Of a stretch of DNA of 64,000 nucleotides, positions 8,037-18,354 are shown piece by piece (the stretch's first letter is position 1; the number at the start of each line of letters is the position of its first letter). Source of the stretch: Bacilli bacterium (GTDB taxonomy: Bacteria > Bacillota_I > Bacilli_A > RF39 > UBA660); assembly GCA_017428495.1 (NCBI GenBank), contig JAFRQS010000030.1, positions 62,001 to 126,000 of the forward strand, in the 5' to 3' direction. The translations under genes were made by a program, and so were the position numbers. Under the pieces are notes generated by a model. The model did no database searches. It worked only from the letters and a program-made list of their open reading frames with translations, and was not told the origin of the DNA.

Positions 8037-10523
8037 TTACCAAGAGCCGCCGCCTCCGCCGCCAGAGCCACCTCCAGAAGATCCACCACCTGATGATCCT
8101 CCAGAAGAACCACCATCAAAGTCACTAGATGGGCTCGATGACATTGCACTTTGAGCTGAAACCATAGTAGAATTTACAAATGTCCCAAAAGCCGAAACAT
8201 CAAATGCATTAGAACTATTGTACCAAGTAGGTGCCTGTAGTGATATAGCTTCAAACTTTTTAATCCATTTATCAGATACACCTAAAACATAAGTAAATGG
8301 TAATATATCATAAAAATAATTTGGATTATCTAGAACCATTGCTTCTAATTTTTCCTTTTCAGCTGTTTCTAAGAAATTCTTAAAACCTTTTAGTTTTCCT
8401 AACATTTCATTGCCATACTTCGTTCTTTTTGAAAAATTGACTAAACATATAATCATACCTATAACACATATTATTCCAATAATATAACCTATTAGATATG
8501 TTATATCTTGTCCTAATGTTGGTAATACTATAAATAGCCATGGGATTCCACCAAAAGCTAATCCCCATATAAGTCCAGATATCTTTTCAACAATATGCTT
8601 TTTTCCAATTAACATACTAAGTAAAACTGAAAAGCCAATACTTGGAAAAAGTAATGCAAATATTAATGTTTCTTTTTGTCCATAATTAAATATTGGTGGT
8701 ATAGTAATCAAACAATATGTAGCTATAATCATTAAAATAATTAAAAACTTTTTATTTAAAGATGATTTTTCGAATATTTTATCCATATTTTGTTTATTAT
8801 TGATATTGTATAATATTTTATTATTTGTTATATAAAAACTATTATATAGCATTTTGTCAGTTACTTCTGTTCTATCATATTCAAATAAGCCTTCCATAAA
8901 CCATTGCTCATTAATATTTGCTCCATCATAATCTTTCAATTTTCTAATTAAAAACTTATTTTTCTTATTAAATTTGTTGATTGAAGATTTAAGATCATAT
9001 TGTTCATAATCAATTGGTGTATCGATATTTTTATAAATATCCAACATATTTTCATAATATTTTATTTTTTGCGAATTAGGATTAATTTGTTTTTCAGCAT
9101 TTATCTTGTTTTGTAATTCAATTACTTTTTGATTAGCACTTGTTTTTGAACTTTCACTCAAATTAACTTTTTCAGCATTTAAATCTATCTTATCATTACT
9201 AATCTCTAAATATCCCTTATTTGCTAAAAATATTAACAATGATGTTATATCCTTATTTTCAGCTTTTCCTTTATACAAAAGTCCAACATCTAAACTGTTT
9301 AGGCCTTCAGGTGGATAAAATTCAACGGTTTCAATAACTTGATCATCATGACCAAATTTATACCATAATAATATTGATATTATCAATAATAAGACAGGAA
9401 TTAAGAACATTATGTAGTCCATGATATTAATAGAAAGTCCTGCTCCTACAAAATATCCTTCAGGTAGTTCACATCTAATAGTCAATGATTCACCAACACC
9501 GAGAATACCATTATAACTTCCTGTAATTTTATTTCCATTAACATTATATTTAACTTTGCTATTGTTTGTTGATCCTTTTGTACCAGATGAGAAACCCAAT
9601 TTACTTGAATCAAATTCTTTAGGCATTGTTATTGAGAAAGTTACGTTCCCTATAATAGTATCCCATTCATTTCCAATTATATTGTAATATAATTCATCAT
9701 AATCTTTTACTGGATCTTTTCCAAGGTTATATGTATATTTTATGACATAGGTTTGCTCACCTGTTAAAGCGCGACCTGCCGAACCAATTTTTAATTTATA
9801 GTTTCCATTTTCTCTTGATGTTGTATATTCATTATCAACACTAACATTGGTTACTTGAGTACGATTAGCTGAAGTAGTTCCATCTAATCTAGTAATTGTA
9901 TTCTTTAATGGAATAGTTCTAAATATCCCATGTTTTGAAACATTAAAATATGCAGTAATTGTTTCAGTTATATCAAAAGTATTATTTTCATTAACTATTA
10001 TATTAATATCATATTTATCAATAACATAATCATAAGAACTATATTGATAATTCTTACTAGGAGTTAAACTTGTTGTGTTAGTTAGTGAGGAATTTTCATT
10101 ATCAATAATTTCAATTGATAAACGATAATAATATATTTCGTCAACACTACGTCCATCCAAAATACTTAAATTAGACATTTGATTAAAGTTACTAGTTCCT
10201 GATATAGCAGTGCCTGAATTAGACACTTGAGCTATTAAACTATAGTTTGAATTATAATAATAAGTTATTGAAGTATAACTTATTGTATTTTTAGAACTAT
10301 TAGCAACTACACCTGTTAATCCAAATGCTTGAGTAGAAGTGGAAGAAAAATCCTTAAAAGAAATATTAGTAAAAGATAAACTTCCAATTTCTAAACTTTG
10401 AGTATTGTTAATATTTACATATGAAGTTTGTTCTGTTAAAGCATAAGTATTTAATGGATAAGCAAATACTAGTGATAGTACAATTACAACAAATAATGAA
10501 ATACCTTTAATAATTCTTTTCAT
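8037..10523 (-). CDS. DUF2207-family membrane protein with Gly/Ser-rich tail
   Basis: 828 residues; the ATG at 10523 is preceded by GGAGGTG, better than a TTG overlapping the lemA stop. A signal peptide (about 1-29) is followed by a beta-rich outer DUF2207 domain (about 120-360), a membrane segment near 370-390, a cytoplasmic part, two to four further membrane helices near 590-690, and a C-terminus of almost only Gly and Ser ending GGSW, as in YciQ-type proteins. Located next to LemA, its usual partner; the pair is membrane-associated, with an unsettled role in cell-envelope biology. Confidence 0.88.
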   Translation of the reverse strand: MKRIIKGISLFVVIVLSLVFAYPLNTYALTEQTSYVNINNTQSLEIGSLSFTNISFKDFSSTSTQAFGLTGVVANSSKNTISYTSITYYYNSNYSLIAQVSNSGTAISGTSNFNQMSNLSILDGRSVDEIYYYRLSIEIIDNENSSLTNTTSLTPSKNYQYSSYDYVIDKYDINIIVNENNTFDITETITAYFNVSKHGIFRTIPLKNTITRLDGTTSANRTQVTNVSVDNEYTTSRENGNYKLKIGSAGRALTGEQTYVIKYTYNLGKDPVKDYDELYYNIIGNEWDTIIGNVTFSITMPKEFDSSKLGFSSGTKGSTNNSKVKYNVNGNKITGSYNGILGVGESLTIRCELPEGYFVGAGLSINIMDYIMFLIPVLLLIISILLWYKFGHDDQVIETVEFYPPEGLNSLDVGLLYKGKAENKDITSLLIFLANKGYLEISNDKIDLNAEKVNLSESSKTSANQKVIELQNKINAEKQINPNSQKIKYYENMLDIYKNIDTPIDYEQYDLKSSINKFNKKNKFLIRKLKDYDGANINEQWFMEGLFEYDRTEVTDKMLYNSFYITNNKILYNINNKQNMDKIFEKSSLNKKFLIILMIIATYCLITIPPIFNYGQKETLIFALLFPSIGFSVLLSMLIGKKHIVEKISGLIWGLAFGGIPWLFIVLPTLGQDITYLIGYIIGIICVIGMIICLVNFSKRTKYGNEMLGKLKGFKNFLETAEKEKLEAMVLDNPNYFYDILPFTYVLGVSDKWIKKFEAISLQAPTWYNSSNAFDVSAFGTFVNSTMVSAQSAMSSSPSSDFDGGSSGGSSGGGSSGGGSGGGGGGSW

Positions 10524-10536
10524 TGCACCTCCATAA

Positions 10537-11085
10537 TTATAATTCAACTTTTATATTTTCTCTTTCGTTTGCACTTGCCTCAAACATTGATTTTGATTTA
10601 TAACCAAACAATCTAGCAAAAATATTACTCGGGAACATTTCAACCTTGTTATTATAAATTCTAACTACACCATTGTAATATTTTCTTGAATTAGCAATAT
10701 CATCTTCAGCTTTTGACAACTCTTTACTTAAATCTTTAAAGTTTTCATTAGCTTTCAAATCAGGATATGCTTCTGCTAAAGCCATAATTTTACTAATACC
10801 ACTAGATATTTGCTCATTTGTCTTAATTTTTTCATCATCAGACATTTTATCATAAGCACTGTTTCTTAATTCTATAACTTCTTTTAAAGTGTCTTTTTCA
10901 TGTTTAGCATAACCTTTTACAGTTTCTACAATGTTAGGAATTAAATCCCATCTTTTCTTTAGATAAACATCCATAGTAGAAAAGGCTTCTTTCACCTTAT
11001 TATTTAGTTTTACAAAACTATTATATAAAGCAAAAGCATAAATAATAATTAAAATGATAATTGCAATGATAATGTAAATCCACAT
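10537..11085 (-). CDS. lemA: LemA family protein
   Basis: 182 residues with an N-terminal membrane helix (about 2-21) and the LemA coiled-coil domain: FVKLNNKVKEAFSTMDVYLKKRWDLIPN, then a repeated helical body and YNGVVRIYNNKVEMFPSNIFA near the C-terminus. The start at 11085 follows AGGAGGTG. It is the first gene of a two-gene operon with the DUF2207 protein, 13 bases apart. LemA proteins are membrane-anchored helical bundles of unclear function. Confidence 0.92.
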   Translation of the reverse strand: MWIYIIIAIIILIIIYAFALYNSFVKLNNKVKEAFSTMDVYLKKRWDLIPNIVETVKGYAKHEKDTLKEVIELRNSAYDKMSDDEKIKTNEQISSGISKIMALAEAYPDLKANENFKDLSKELSKAEDDIANSRKYYNGVVRIYNNKVEMFPSNIFARLFGYKSKSMFEASANERENIKVEL

Positions 11086-11151
11086 AATTTCACCTCCTAT
11101 TGTAATTTAATTTTATCATATTTAATATACTATGTGAAAATTTTTTTTATC

Positions 11152-11266
11152 TGCTATAACTTATTTAGTTGATTTAATCGAACAACTTTGGGAGTATAAT
11201 TTTTCGAATATAAGTAAAGTTATCGCTTCATTTGAAATAAACGCTTGATATTCGACGTTTTTTATT
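11152..11266 (+). ncRNA. RNA-like element A (diverged copy)
   Basis: Extended -10 TGcTATAAC (11152-11160), a body with the stem AACTTT/AAAGTT around an inner TATA/TATA pair, the tRNA-like end TCGCTTCATTTGAAATAA (from 11223) and TGATATTCGACG followed by six T. The end is one base different from the CTCCATTTGA of elements B, C and D. It lies upstream of and divergent from lemA, in the otherwise empty gap 11086-11318. Confidence 0.35.
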
Positions 11267-11290
11267 TTAACTATTATAATTTATCTACCA

Positions 11291-11320
11291 AATAAAAAAG
11301 ATATTTTTTAATATCTTTTT
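11291..11320 (-). terminator. terminator of the gene at 11319
   Basis: AAAGATATT / AATATCTTT stem with a run of T on the minus strand; it touches the stop codon. Confidence 0.8.
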
Positions 11321-11825
11321 ATATTATCTTTATATAGTCGAAACCTGGTATTGCTTCACTTACTGAGTCCATTCTTGCTCTATCTAATGCTTCTACTTCG
11401 CTATCTATTCTACCATTAAAGTATAATGTATGTTCTAATACACTTATCTTACTTCTATATGTATCAAATTTATTCAATAATGGTGTACGCTCTTCAAATC
11501 TAGTATTTCCCATAACTAACATCCATAAAGTATTATTTAATAATCCATAAGTTTTAAATAATTCTTCTTCTTTTTCTTGTTCACTTGTTAAATGTGTTTT
11601 TTTACTTTTTCTTCTTACTTCTTCTAATGTATCTATTTCTATTTGTAACGTTCTTAAATCTTCAGAAACAGAAGCATAAGATTCTTTAAATGCTCTTGGT
11701 GTTAACCTTTCTCTTATATATAGCAATTTTTCTAAACATTTGTTAGATTGGTAATACTTTTTCATTAATTCCTTCTTTAATATTATATCAGTAGAATTAT
11801 CAGAATCATCCATTTTATAAATCAT
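11319..11825 (-). CDS. helical protein of unknown function
   Basis: 168 residues, mostly charged helix with no membrane segment or signal peptide (for example LRTLQIEIDTLEEVRRKSKK). GGGAGG lies 5 bases before the ATG at 11825. It has its own terminator and stands alone between element A and the esterase fusion. Not recognised; a cytoplasmic coiled-coil-like protein is the most that can be said. Confidence 0.65.
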   Translation of the reverse strand: MIYKMDDSDNSTDIILKKELMKKYYQSNKCLEKLLYIRERLTPRAFKESYASVSEDLRTLQIEIDTLEEVRRKSKKTHLTSEQEKEEELFKTYGLLNNTLWMLVMGNTRFEERTPLLNKFDTYRSKISVLEHTLYFNGRIDSEVEALDRARMDSVSEAIPGFDYIKII

Positions 11826-11890
11826 ACAAACCTCCCTAAGTGAGATTTATAATATCACTAAATTATATGGAAGTAAATATATAATTGCTT

Positions 11891-12970
11891 TTAATTACCA
11901 AACATAAATTTAACAAATTCTGCACTACGTTGTAACTCATTAGTAGCATCTCCATGAGTAGTATTTGGTAGAATTGTGTATCTAACCTCTCTTGCATACT
12001 TACTAACTGCATTTATATCACTTTGCATGCATCCTGCATATATATTATCATTGTTATCTCCATTCCCAGCATTACTTCCTCTATATGCCCATACTTTCAT
12101 ACCACTAAAACTACTAGCGTTCATTCCATAGAAAGAGCAACAACTAACTGGAGCAGCTGCATGGAAATAATTTGGATATTGGCTTACCATCATCCAAGTA
12201 CCTATTGCACCTCTTGAATGTCCACCAATATTTATATTATTTCTATTACATTGATATCTATCGCATACTTCATCAGTAAGCGCCTTTACCGTAGGTAATA
12301 ATCCACCCTCATACCATCCTTTTACCTGATGCCCCATAGTTCTTCCAACAAAAGGCATTACTATTAAAGCAGGATATCCATTACTATATGCTGTAGTGCA
12401 TATGCTTGATCTAACCCATTCTTCTCTAAAATTATCACCATGTAGCCATAGTAAAATTGGTAAATTTGTAGTGGCGTTAGGAGGAAAACAAACATAATAT
12501 CTCAAATTACCATAATAAAATTCATGATAACCACTTTCTACATTTAATGGTGTACCTTGTACATTACTATTTCCACTATCATTATTAGTACTTGAATTTG
12601 TTTGTTTATGCAATTCTTCTTCTAATTTTTTTGCTTCTTCCTCTTGTTTTTTTGCATATTCTTTATCTAATTTTTCAATATTAGCTTTAGTTGCATTTAC
12701 AAAACATTCTTTATATGATTTTACATTCAACATACTCATTACAAAATTAATTAATAATGGTAATAGTAATATCACTACACATATTATTATTCTTTTTATA
12801 AAATCATCTGTTGCTTTTCTCATTCCTTTTTCATCACCAGAAGTAACTACTTTTAAGAAATCTATAGTTCCAAGTACCAATAGAAGTATTGGTGCAGCAA
12901 TAAATATTATATTCATTGCAATTTTTATATAATAAAATAAGGATAACATCCCTGGAGTATTACAACTCAT
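11891..12970 (-). CDS. pilin-like (VirB2/TrbC type) membrane domain fused to an esterase
   Basis: 359 residues. Residues 1-83 have two membrane helices (about 12-37 and 59-82) linked by TSGDEKGMRKATDDFIKR, the pattern of VirB2/TrbC-like pilin domains. A charged linker (about 95-135) leads to an alpha/beta hydrolase: nucleophile Ser252 in GGHSRG, His339 in NTTHGD, LHGDN as oxyanion segment; it resembles the feruloyl-esterase and PHB-depolymerase group. The hydrolase should face outside, tethered to the membrane. RBS GAGGTGAG before the ATG. The fusion is unusual; substrate unknown. Confidence 0.75.
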   Translation of the reverse strand: MSCNTPGMLSLFYYIKIAMNIIFIAAPILLLVLGTIDFLKVVTSGDEKGMRKATDDFIKRIIICVVILLLPLLINFVMSMLNVKSYKECFVNATKANIEKLDKEYAKKQEEEAKKLEEELHKQTNSSTNNDSGNSNVQGTPLNVESGYHEFYYGNLRYYVCFPPNATTNLPILLWLHGDNFREEWVRSSICTTAYSNGYPALIVMPFVGRTMGHQVKGWYEGGLLPTVKALTDEVCDRYQCNRNNINIGGHSRGAIGTWMMVSQYPNYFHAAAPVSCCSFYGMNASSFSGMKVWAYRGSNAGNGDNNDNIYAGCMQSDINAVSKYAREVRYTILPNTTHGDATNELQRSAEFVKFMFGN

Positions 12971-13017
12971 AAACTCACCTCAATTAAATTATACAAAATC
13001 TCAATGTTTTAATCAAT

Positions 13018-13050
13018 ACAATAAAAGATATAGTTAGACTATATCTTTTA
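13018..13050 (-). terminator. terminator of the ABC exporter operon
   Basis: AAAAGATATAG / CTATATCTTTT, loop of five bases, T-run on the minus strand; it overlaps the stop region of the ABC gene. Confidence 0.85.
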
Positions 13051-14997
13051 TAATTGAAATTGTGAATTATATAATTTAGCATAATTTTTGTTTAATTTCA
13101 TAAGTTCATCATGGTTACCTTGTTCAACTATATTACCATCTTGCATTACTAATATTAAATCTGCATTTTTTATTGTTGATAATCTATGTGCAATTATAAA
13201 TGATGTTTTACCTTTAGTAAGCTTATCCATTGCTTTTTGAACAAGTTCTTCTGTTCTTGTATCTACATTACTAGTTGCTTCATCTAATATTAAAAATGGA
13301 GCATCCTTTATCATACCTCTTGCAATAGTTAATAATTGTCTTTGTCCTGCTGATATAGAATCAGAATTTAATAACATAGAATTATATCCTTTAGGAAGTG
13401 TCTTAATGAAATGATCTAATCCTACAATTTCACATACTTCTTTTACTTTTTTATCAGTTACATTTTTTTGATTATATATTATATTATCCTTTATAGTCCC
13501 CTCATAAACCCATGTATCTTGTAATACCATAGTAAATAAATCATGAATATTTTCTCTGGTTAAATTTCTTATTGATTTACCATCTATTATTATATCACCA
13601 GAATCAATATCATAAAATTTCATAAGTAAATTTACCATTGTAGTCTTACCTGCTCCTGTAGGTCCAACTATTGCTATTTTTTCACCTGCTTTTATATTAG
13701 CACTAAAATTCTTTATTGTTGGATTTTCATTACCATCATATTTAAATTCTACATTTCTAAATTCTATATTACCTTTTACTTTATTTTTATTTAAGAAATC
13801 ACTCAAATTAGATTCATCATTTAATTCCTCTTCATCCATAAACTCATATACTCTTTCTATAGCAGCAGCTGTAGATTGTATACTTGTCATAGATTGCGCA
13901 ATTTCATTTAATGGATTTATAAATAATCTAACATATAGCATAAATGCTACTATTACCCCAAATGTTATTACATTATTCATTGTAAGAAGTGCACCCACTA
14001 TACATACTGCTACATATCCAAGGTTTCCTACCAAGTGCATCATTGGATGCATTAATCCTCCTAAGAAATGACTCATCTTATTTGCTTTATATAAATTACT
14101 ATTTAATTCATCAAATTTTTCATTTACTTCTCTTTTACCATTATATACCTTTACAACATTTAATCCAGAATATATTTCTTCAATATGACCATTTAAATTA
14201 CCTAATTCTCTTTGCCTCATTTCAAAATATTTATGTGATTTAGTAAGTATTACAGTCATAAATATAAATCCAATTAAACTAGATATAATAGCAGTTATAG
14301 CCATTACTACATTAGTAATAAACATCATTATTATAGTACCTAAAAACAAAGTTAATGCACTTACTAAAGATGCTAATGAATTATTCATAGACTGAGCAAT
14401 TGTATCTACATCATTAGTCATTCTAGATAATATATCTCCTGTTGAAGATTTATCAAAATATTTAAGTGGTAATTTATTAATTTTATTAGATAATCCGCTC
14501 CTTAACTTCCTTGCAAAATTATTTGATACATGTGCCATTGATATAGTTTCTATATAATTAAATAATGCACTTATTAAATAAATAGATAATATTACTAATG
14601 TAATACTTTTAACTTTATTTAAATTCATCTTAGGTTCTATTATCTTCTTTATATTTAATGGCAATTTATCTATATCCTTATCACTACTCATTACATTAAT
14701 AAATTCCATTTGATCTTTAGTAGTAATCACTACATTATCTATAGTAATATCATTCATATTATTATTTTGAATATTGTTAGAAATAATTTCAATATTTTTA
14801 CTATTTACCATTAATCCATTTCTTATTGTATCTGTAAGATTAGATAATATATTTGGAGCACATATTGAAAGAATTGATGATGCTACACTTACGCTTATTG
14901 CAATTAATACTAAAGCCCTAAAACTTTTTAATTCTTTAAAAAATCTAATCATAGAACCTTTAAAGTCTTTTGCTTTTTCTATTCTTTTCCCTTTCAT
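13048..14997 (-). CDS. ABC exporter half (canonical ATPase site)
   Basis: 649 residues: a six-helix exporter membrane domain (about 20-360) with a 100-residue external insertion between the first two helices, and an ATPase domain (about 385-649). Walker A is GPTGAGKTT, the signature is ISAGQRQLLTIA, and Walker B is FLILDEATSNVD with the catalytic Glu; the H-loop is IAHRLST. Its ATG overlaps the upstream ABC gene (ATGA). With its partner it forms a heterodimeric multidrug- or lipid-type exporter; the substrate is not evident. Confidence 0.93.
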   Translation of the reverse strand: MKGKRIEKAKDFKGSMIRFFKELKSFRALVLIAISVSVASSILSICAPNILSNLTDTIRNGLMVNSKNIEIISNNIQNNNMNDITIDNVVITTKDQMEFINVMSSDKDIDKLPLNIKKIIEPKMNLNKVKSITLVILSIYLISALFNYIETISMAHVSNNFARKLRSGLSNKINKLPLKYFDKSSTGDILSRMTNDVDTIAQSMNNSLASLVSALTLFLGTIIMMFITNVVMAITAIISSLIGFIFMTVILTKSHKYFEMRQRELGNLNGHIEEIYSGLNVVKVYNGKREVNEKFDELNSNLYKANKMSHFLGGLMHPMMHLVGNLGYVAVCIVGALLTMNNVITFGVIVAFMLYVRLFINPLNEIAQSMTSIQSTAAAIERVYEFMDEEELNDESNLSDFLNKNKVKGNIEFRNVEFKYDGNENPTIKNFSANIKAGEKIAIVGPTGAGKTTMVNLLMKFYDIDSGDIIIDGKSIRNLTRENIHDLFTMVLQDTWVYEGTIKDNIIYNQKNVTDKKVKEVCEIVGLDHFIKTLPKGYNSMLLNSDSISAGQRQLLTIARGMIKDAPFLILDEATSNVDTRTEELVQKAMDKLTKGKTSFIIAHRLSTIKNADLILVMQDGNIVEQGNHDELMKLNKNYAKLYNSQFQL

Positions 14998-16739
14998 AAT
15001 AATTCCTCCATTGTAAGTTGTGATAATGCTATCTCTTTATATACTTTACAAGATTTTAATAATTCTTTATGAGTACCAATACCAACACATTTACCATTAT
15101 CAAGTACAATAATTTTATCAGCATGCATTATTGTACCTATTCTTTGTGCTACTATTAAACTAGTTGCATCCTTTGTATATTTTTTTAACTCTTTTCTAAG
15201 ATCATAATCTGTCTTATAATCTAGAGCTGAAAATGAATCATCAAATATGTATATTTCTGGATTTCTTGCTACTGCTCTTGCTATTGCAAGTCTTTGCTTT
15301 TGACCACCAGAAATATTAGTACCAGACTGTGCAATATGTGAATCATACTTATCATCCATTTTTTCAACAAATTCAGTAGCTTGTGCTACTCTAATTGCTT
15401 CCTTTACACTATTTTTTTTACCACCATTTTCTCCATATAAAACATTAGATTTTACTGTACCACTAAATATTACTGCTTTTTGAGGAACATAACCTATCTT
15501 ATTATATAGTTTTTCTAATTTATAATCTTTAACATTTATTCCATCTACTAATATTTCACCCTTAGTAACATCATAAAATCTAGGTACTAAATTTATAAGT
15601 GTAGATTTACCACTACCAGTTGATCCAATAAATGCAATTGTTTCTCCTTTATTTGCTTTAAATGAAATATTCTCTAATACATATTCTTCTGCATCTGGAT
15701 ATTTAAATGATACATTTTTAAATTCTATTGTACCTATCTCTTCTGTTTTACCATCACTATCTCCATCTTTAATAGATATTTCTTTTTCTAGCACTTCATT
15801 AATACGATTTGCAGATACACTTGCTCTTGGAAGTATCATAAATATTGCTGCAAGTAGTAAAAATGACATTATTACTTGCATTGAGTAACTAGAAAATACA
15901 ACCATATCTCCAAACAATTGTAATTTATCAGGATAATATGCTTTATCTATTAGATTAGCACCTACAAAGTATATTATTAACACTAATGAATTCATTACTA
16001 AATACATCATTGGTGACATTATTGCAAATGTTTTTTGATTGAATAATTGTTGTTTAGTTAATTTATCATTTACATTTTCAAATTTATCAGTTTGATAATT
16101 TTCAGCATTAAATGCTCTTATTACTCTAATACCATTTAGATTTTCTCTTGTAACACCATTTAAATTGTCTATAAGTTTTTGAACTATTTTAAATTTAGGT
16201 ACAACTATTATAGTAAGTATTGCTACCACTGTAAGAAGTAATAATACCGCTCCTCCTGTTACTAAACTCCATTGCAAGTTTTTATTCAATATCTTAGTAA
16301 TAGCCCATACTGCTGTTATTGGTGCCTTAATTAACATTTGTAATCCTATTCCGATAAACATTTCTACTTGAGTAATATCATTTGTAGTCCTAGTAATTAA
16401 ACTGCTAGTAGAAAAATCTTTTATTTCACTTAAAGATAAATCTTCTACCTTATTAAATAATTTTTTTCTTATTTTTAATGAAAAGTTAGCACTTAAATTA
16501 GCAATTATAAATCCTACACCTATAGATAATATTAAAGATCCTAGTGCACATAAAAGCATATATCCACCATTTATCAATATATCTTTCATTTTTGAGCCAT
16601 TTGTTTGCACCAAAATAGTTATTTTAGACATATAATCAGGCAACTTTAAATCAAACCATACTTGTCCCATTATAAATACTACAACAAGTAATATAATCAT
16701 ATAGTCTTTTTTATTAAAATTTTTTAGTAATTTAAACAT
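14994..16739 (-). CDS. ABC exporter half (degenerate ATPase site)
   Basis: 581 residues; the start is taken at the ATG at 16739 because GGAGG precedes it. Six membrane helices (to about 310), then an ATPase domain with Walker A GSTGSGKST, signature ISGGQKQRLAIA and Walker B EIYIFDDSFSALD, where Asp replaces the catalytic Glu; the H-loop His is replaced by Gln (VAQRIGT). This is the pattern of the noncatalytic half in TM287/288-type heterodimers. It is first in the operon and overlaps the next gene by 4 bases. Confidence 0.93.
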   Translation of the reverse strand: MFKLLKNFNKKDYMIILLVVVFIMGQVWFDLKLPDYMSKITILVQTNGSKMKDILINGGYMLLCALGSLILSIGVGFIIANLSANFSLKIRKKLFNKVEDLSLSEIKDFSTSSLITRTTNDITQVEMFIGIGLQMLIKAPITAVWAITKILNKNLQWSLVTGGAVLLLLTVVAILTIIVVPKFKIVQKLIDNLNGVTRENLNGIRVIRAFNAENYQTDKFENVNDKLTKQQLFNQKTFAIMSPMMYLVMNSLVLIIYFVGANLIDKAYYPDKLQLFGDMVVFSSYSMQVIMSFLLLAAIFMILPRASVSANRINEVLEKEISIKDGDSDGKTEEIGTIEFKNVSFKYPDAEEYVLENISFKANKGETIAFIGSTGSGKSTLINLVPRFYDVTKGEILVDGINVKDYKLEKLYNKIGYVPQKAVIFSGTVKSNVLYGENGGKKNSVKEAIRVAQATEFVEKMDDKYDSHIAQSGTNISGGQKQRLAIARAVARNPEIYIFDDSFSALDYKTDYDLRKELKKYTKDATSLIVAQRIGTIMHADKIIVLDNGKCVGIGTHKELLKSCKVYKEIALSQLTMEELL

Positions 16740-16814
16740 AAAACCTCCATCTATATATAATGTATATTCATTATTAACCTTTAATAATAGTACTACGCAC
16801 AAATTATAATGTCA

Positions 16815-16840
16815 AACAAAAAAGTGGTATAACCACTCAC
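16815..16840 (-). terminator. terminator of the NAD operon
   Basis: AGTGGT / ACCACT hairpin followed by TTTTTTG on the minus strand, just after the nadK stop. Confidence 0.75.
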
Positions 16841-17637
16841 TATTTAGATAATAATTTTTCATTTACTCTTCTAGAAAAATTAGAATCTTTAAAACGCAAA
16901 CATTTTATTTTTTCTTTCCTAATTTCAGTACTTATTTCTTGCACATTTTCATAAGTTTCATGTTCACCATCAAGAGTAATAAGCATATCTTTATTAAATT
17001 CACTTGGTATTATACATACTTTACTAGTACCTGGAAGAATTACTGATGTTACTAAATTAGTATATGCTTTTGAGTTAATTGGAGCAATAGGTGTAATTTG
17101 AAGAGTATCTAATGTACTATATACTACACTTCCACCATAACTCAAATTATGACCAGTAGATCCAATAGATGAAGAAATTAATAGTCCATCTCCTGCAAAT
17201 CTTTCTAACAATTCATCATCTACATGCACATCTAATTTTGCAGTTTTTAACTCTTTATCTCTAATTATTATCTCATTTATAGAATAAATAGTATCTACTC
17301 TATCTCTACTTATTATCTCAGTCTTTTCAATACCAATATTTTCTGTTTTATATTCACCACTCATTATTGAATTAATAAGTCTATTTACTTCATGTTCATT
17401 AGCTTCTTGTAAAAAACCTAATGTACCAGAATTAATTCCAACATAATATGGATTAGAATCAAAATTAGTGCCTCGTACCATTCTTATAAAAGAACCATCT
17501 CCACCAATTGCTATACCAAGATCAAAATTATCATTATCAACAACAAAACCTTTTTTTACAAAATACTCTTCTACTAATTTAGCAAGTCTAATAGAAGCTT
17601 CATTATTATTTACAAAAAATTTAATATTTCTAATCAT
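16840..17637 (-). CDS. nadK: NAD kinase
   Basis: 265 residues. The NAD kinase fold is marked by GGDGSFIRMVR (about residues 46-56), where Asp is the catalytic residue, NE-type substrate loop INEIIIRD, and the glycine-rich GSTGHNLSYGGSVV with TPIAPI. It phosphorylates NAD to NADP, the last step of the pathway encoded by this operon. The ATG overlaps the 3' end of the radical SAM gene by 8 bases, and GGAGG lies inside that gene. Last gene of the operon, followed by a terminator. Confidence 0.95.
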   Translation of the reverse strand: MIRNIKFFVNNNEASIRLAKLVEEYFVKKGFVVDNDNFDLGIAIGGDGSFIRMVRGTNFDSNPYYVGINSGTLGFLQEANEHEVNRLINSIMSGEYKTENIGIEKTEIISRDRVDTIYSINEIIIRDKELKTAKLDVHVDDELLERFAGDGLLISSSIGSTGHNLSYGGSVVYSTLDTLQITPIAPINSKAYTNLVTSVILPGTSKVCIIPSEFNKDMLITLDGEHETYENVQEISTEIRKEKIKCLRFKDSNFSRRVNEKLLSK

Positions 17638-18337
17638 TGCTTACTTCCTCCCAATTATCATACAAATTCCCATCTTCTCTGAATATTTTATACCTATTTA
17701 TACTATTCATGCAATCTAAATCTAATCTAATTGATAAATTACCATTATATTTATCAATATCTTCTTTTAATTTTTTCAAAGTATTATTATCTATACTGTG
17801 ATTTAATATGTATTTATCCATTTCTTCATTTACACCATTACTATCTATAAGTTTTTTAAATGTTATTTGTTTAACACTTCTAGGTATTAATTTTAAAATA
17901 CTATCTAAATCATAACCATTAAAACTATCAGTCATAATTATTACATATCTTTGAATATTCCCAATTGGTTTAATCTTATCTAATAAATTAACATTCGATA
18001 CTGAATACGCAACTACATCTAATTTATTATATATATCATCTTCTTTATAATAATGCGTCTGTATTTCTATTTGAATATTACTATTAACTTTTCTAATAAT
18101 ATCAATAACGTCATTAACATAATCTTTTGATTGCATTGGCTCATTTGTCCCTGTAATAACAATATATTTTAAATCATTATTATTTTTTATTACATTTATT
18201 AAATTATTTTCCCATAGATTATAATTTAATAAATAATTATTAATAAACTTATTATTATGTATATGACCTTTCGAAATACAAAATGGGCAATCAAATATAC
18301 ATTTGATATGAGGTGTAACTACTTGTAAACTCATCAT
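17630..18337 (-). CDS. radical SAM protein in the NAD operon
   Basis: 235 residues from the ATG at 18337 (AAGGATG nine bases before; a GTG at 18346 is an alternative). The iron-sulfur cluster motif is C-x3-C-x2-C (CIFDCPFC, about residues 13-20), followed by VITGTNEPM typical of the SAM-binding strand. It is short and has no added C-terminal domain, like activase-type or queuosine-type radical SAM enzymes. It is locked between nadE and nadK, with an 8-base overlap to nadK, which suggests a role linked to NAD metabolism or its regulation, but the reaction is not known. Confidence 0.8.
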   Translation of the reverse strand: MMSLQVVTPHIKCIFDCPFCISKGHIHNNKFINNYLLNYNLWENNLINVIKNNNDLKYIVITGTNEPMQSKDYVNDVIDIIRKVNSNIQIEIQTHYYKEDDIYNKLDVVAYSVSNVNLLDKIKPIGNIQRYVIIMTDSFNGYDLDSILKLIPRSVKQITFKKLIDSNGVNEEMDKYILNHSIDNNTLKKLKEDIDKYNGNLSIRLDLDCMNSINRYKIFREDGNLYDNWEEVSND

Positions 18338-18354
18338 ATTAATCACATCCTTGA

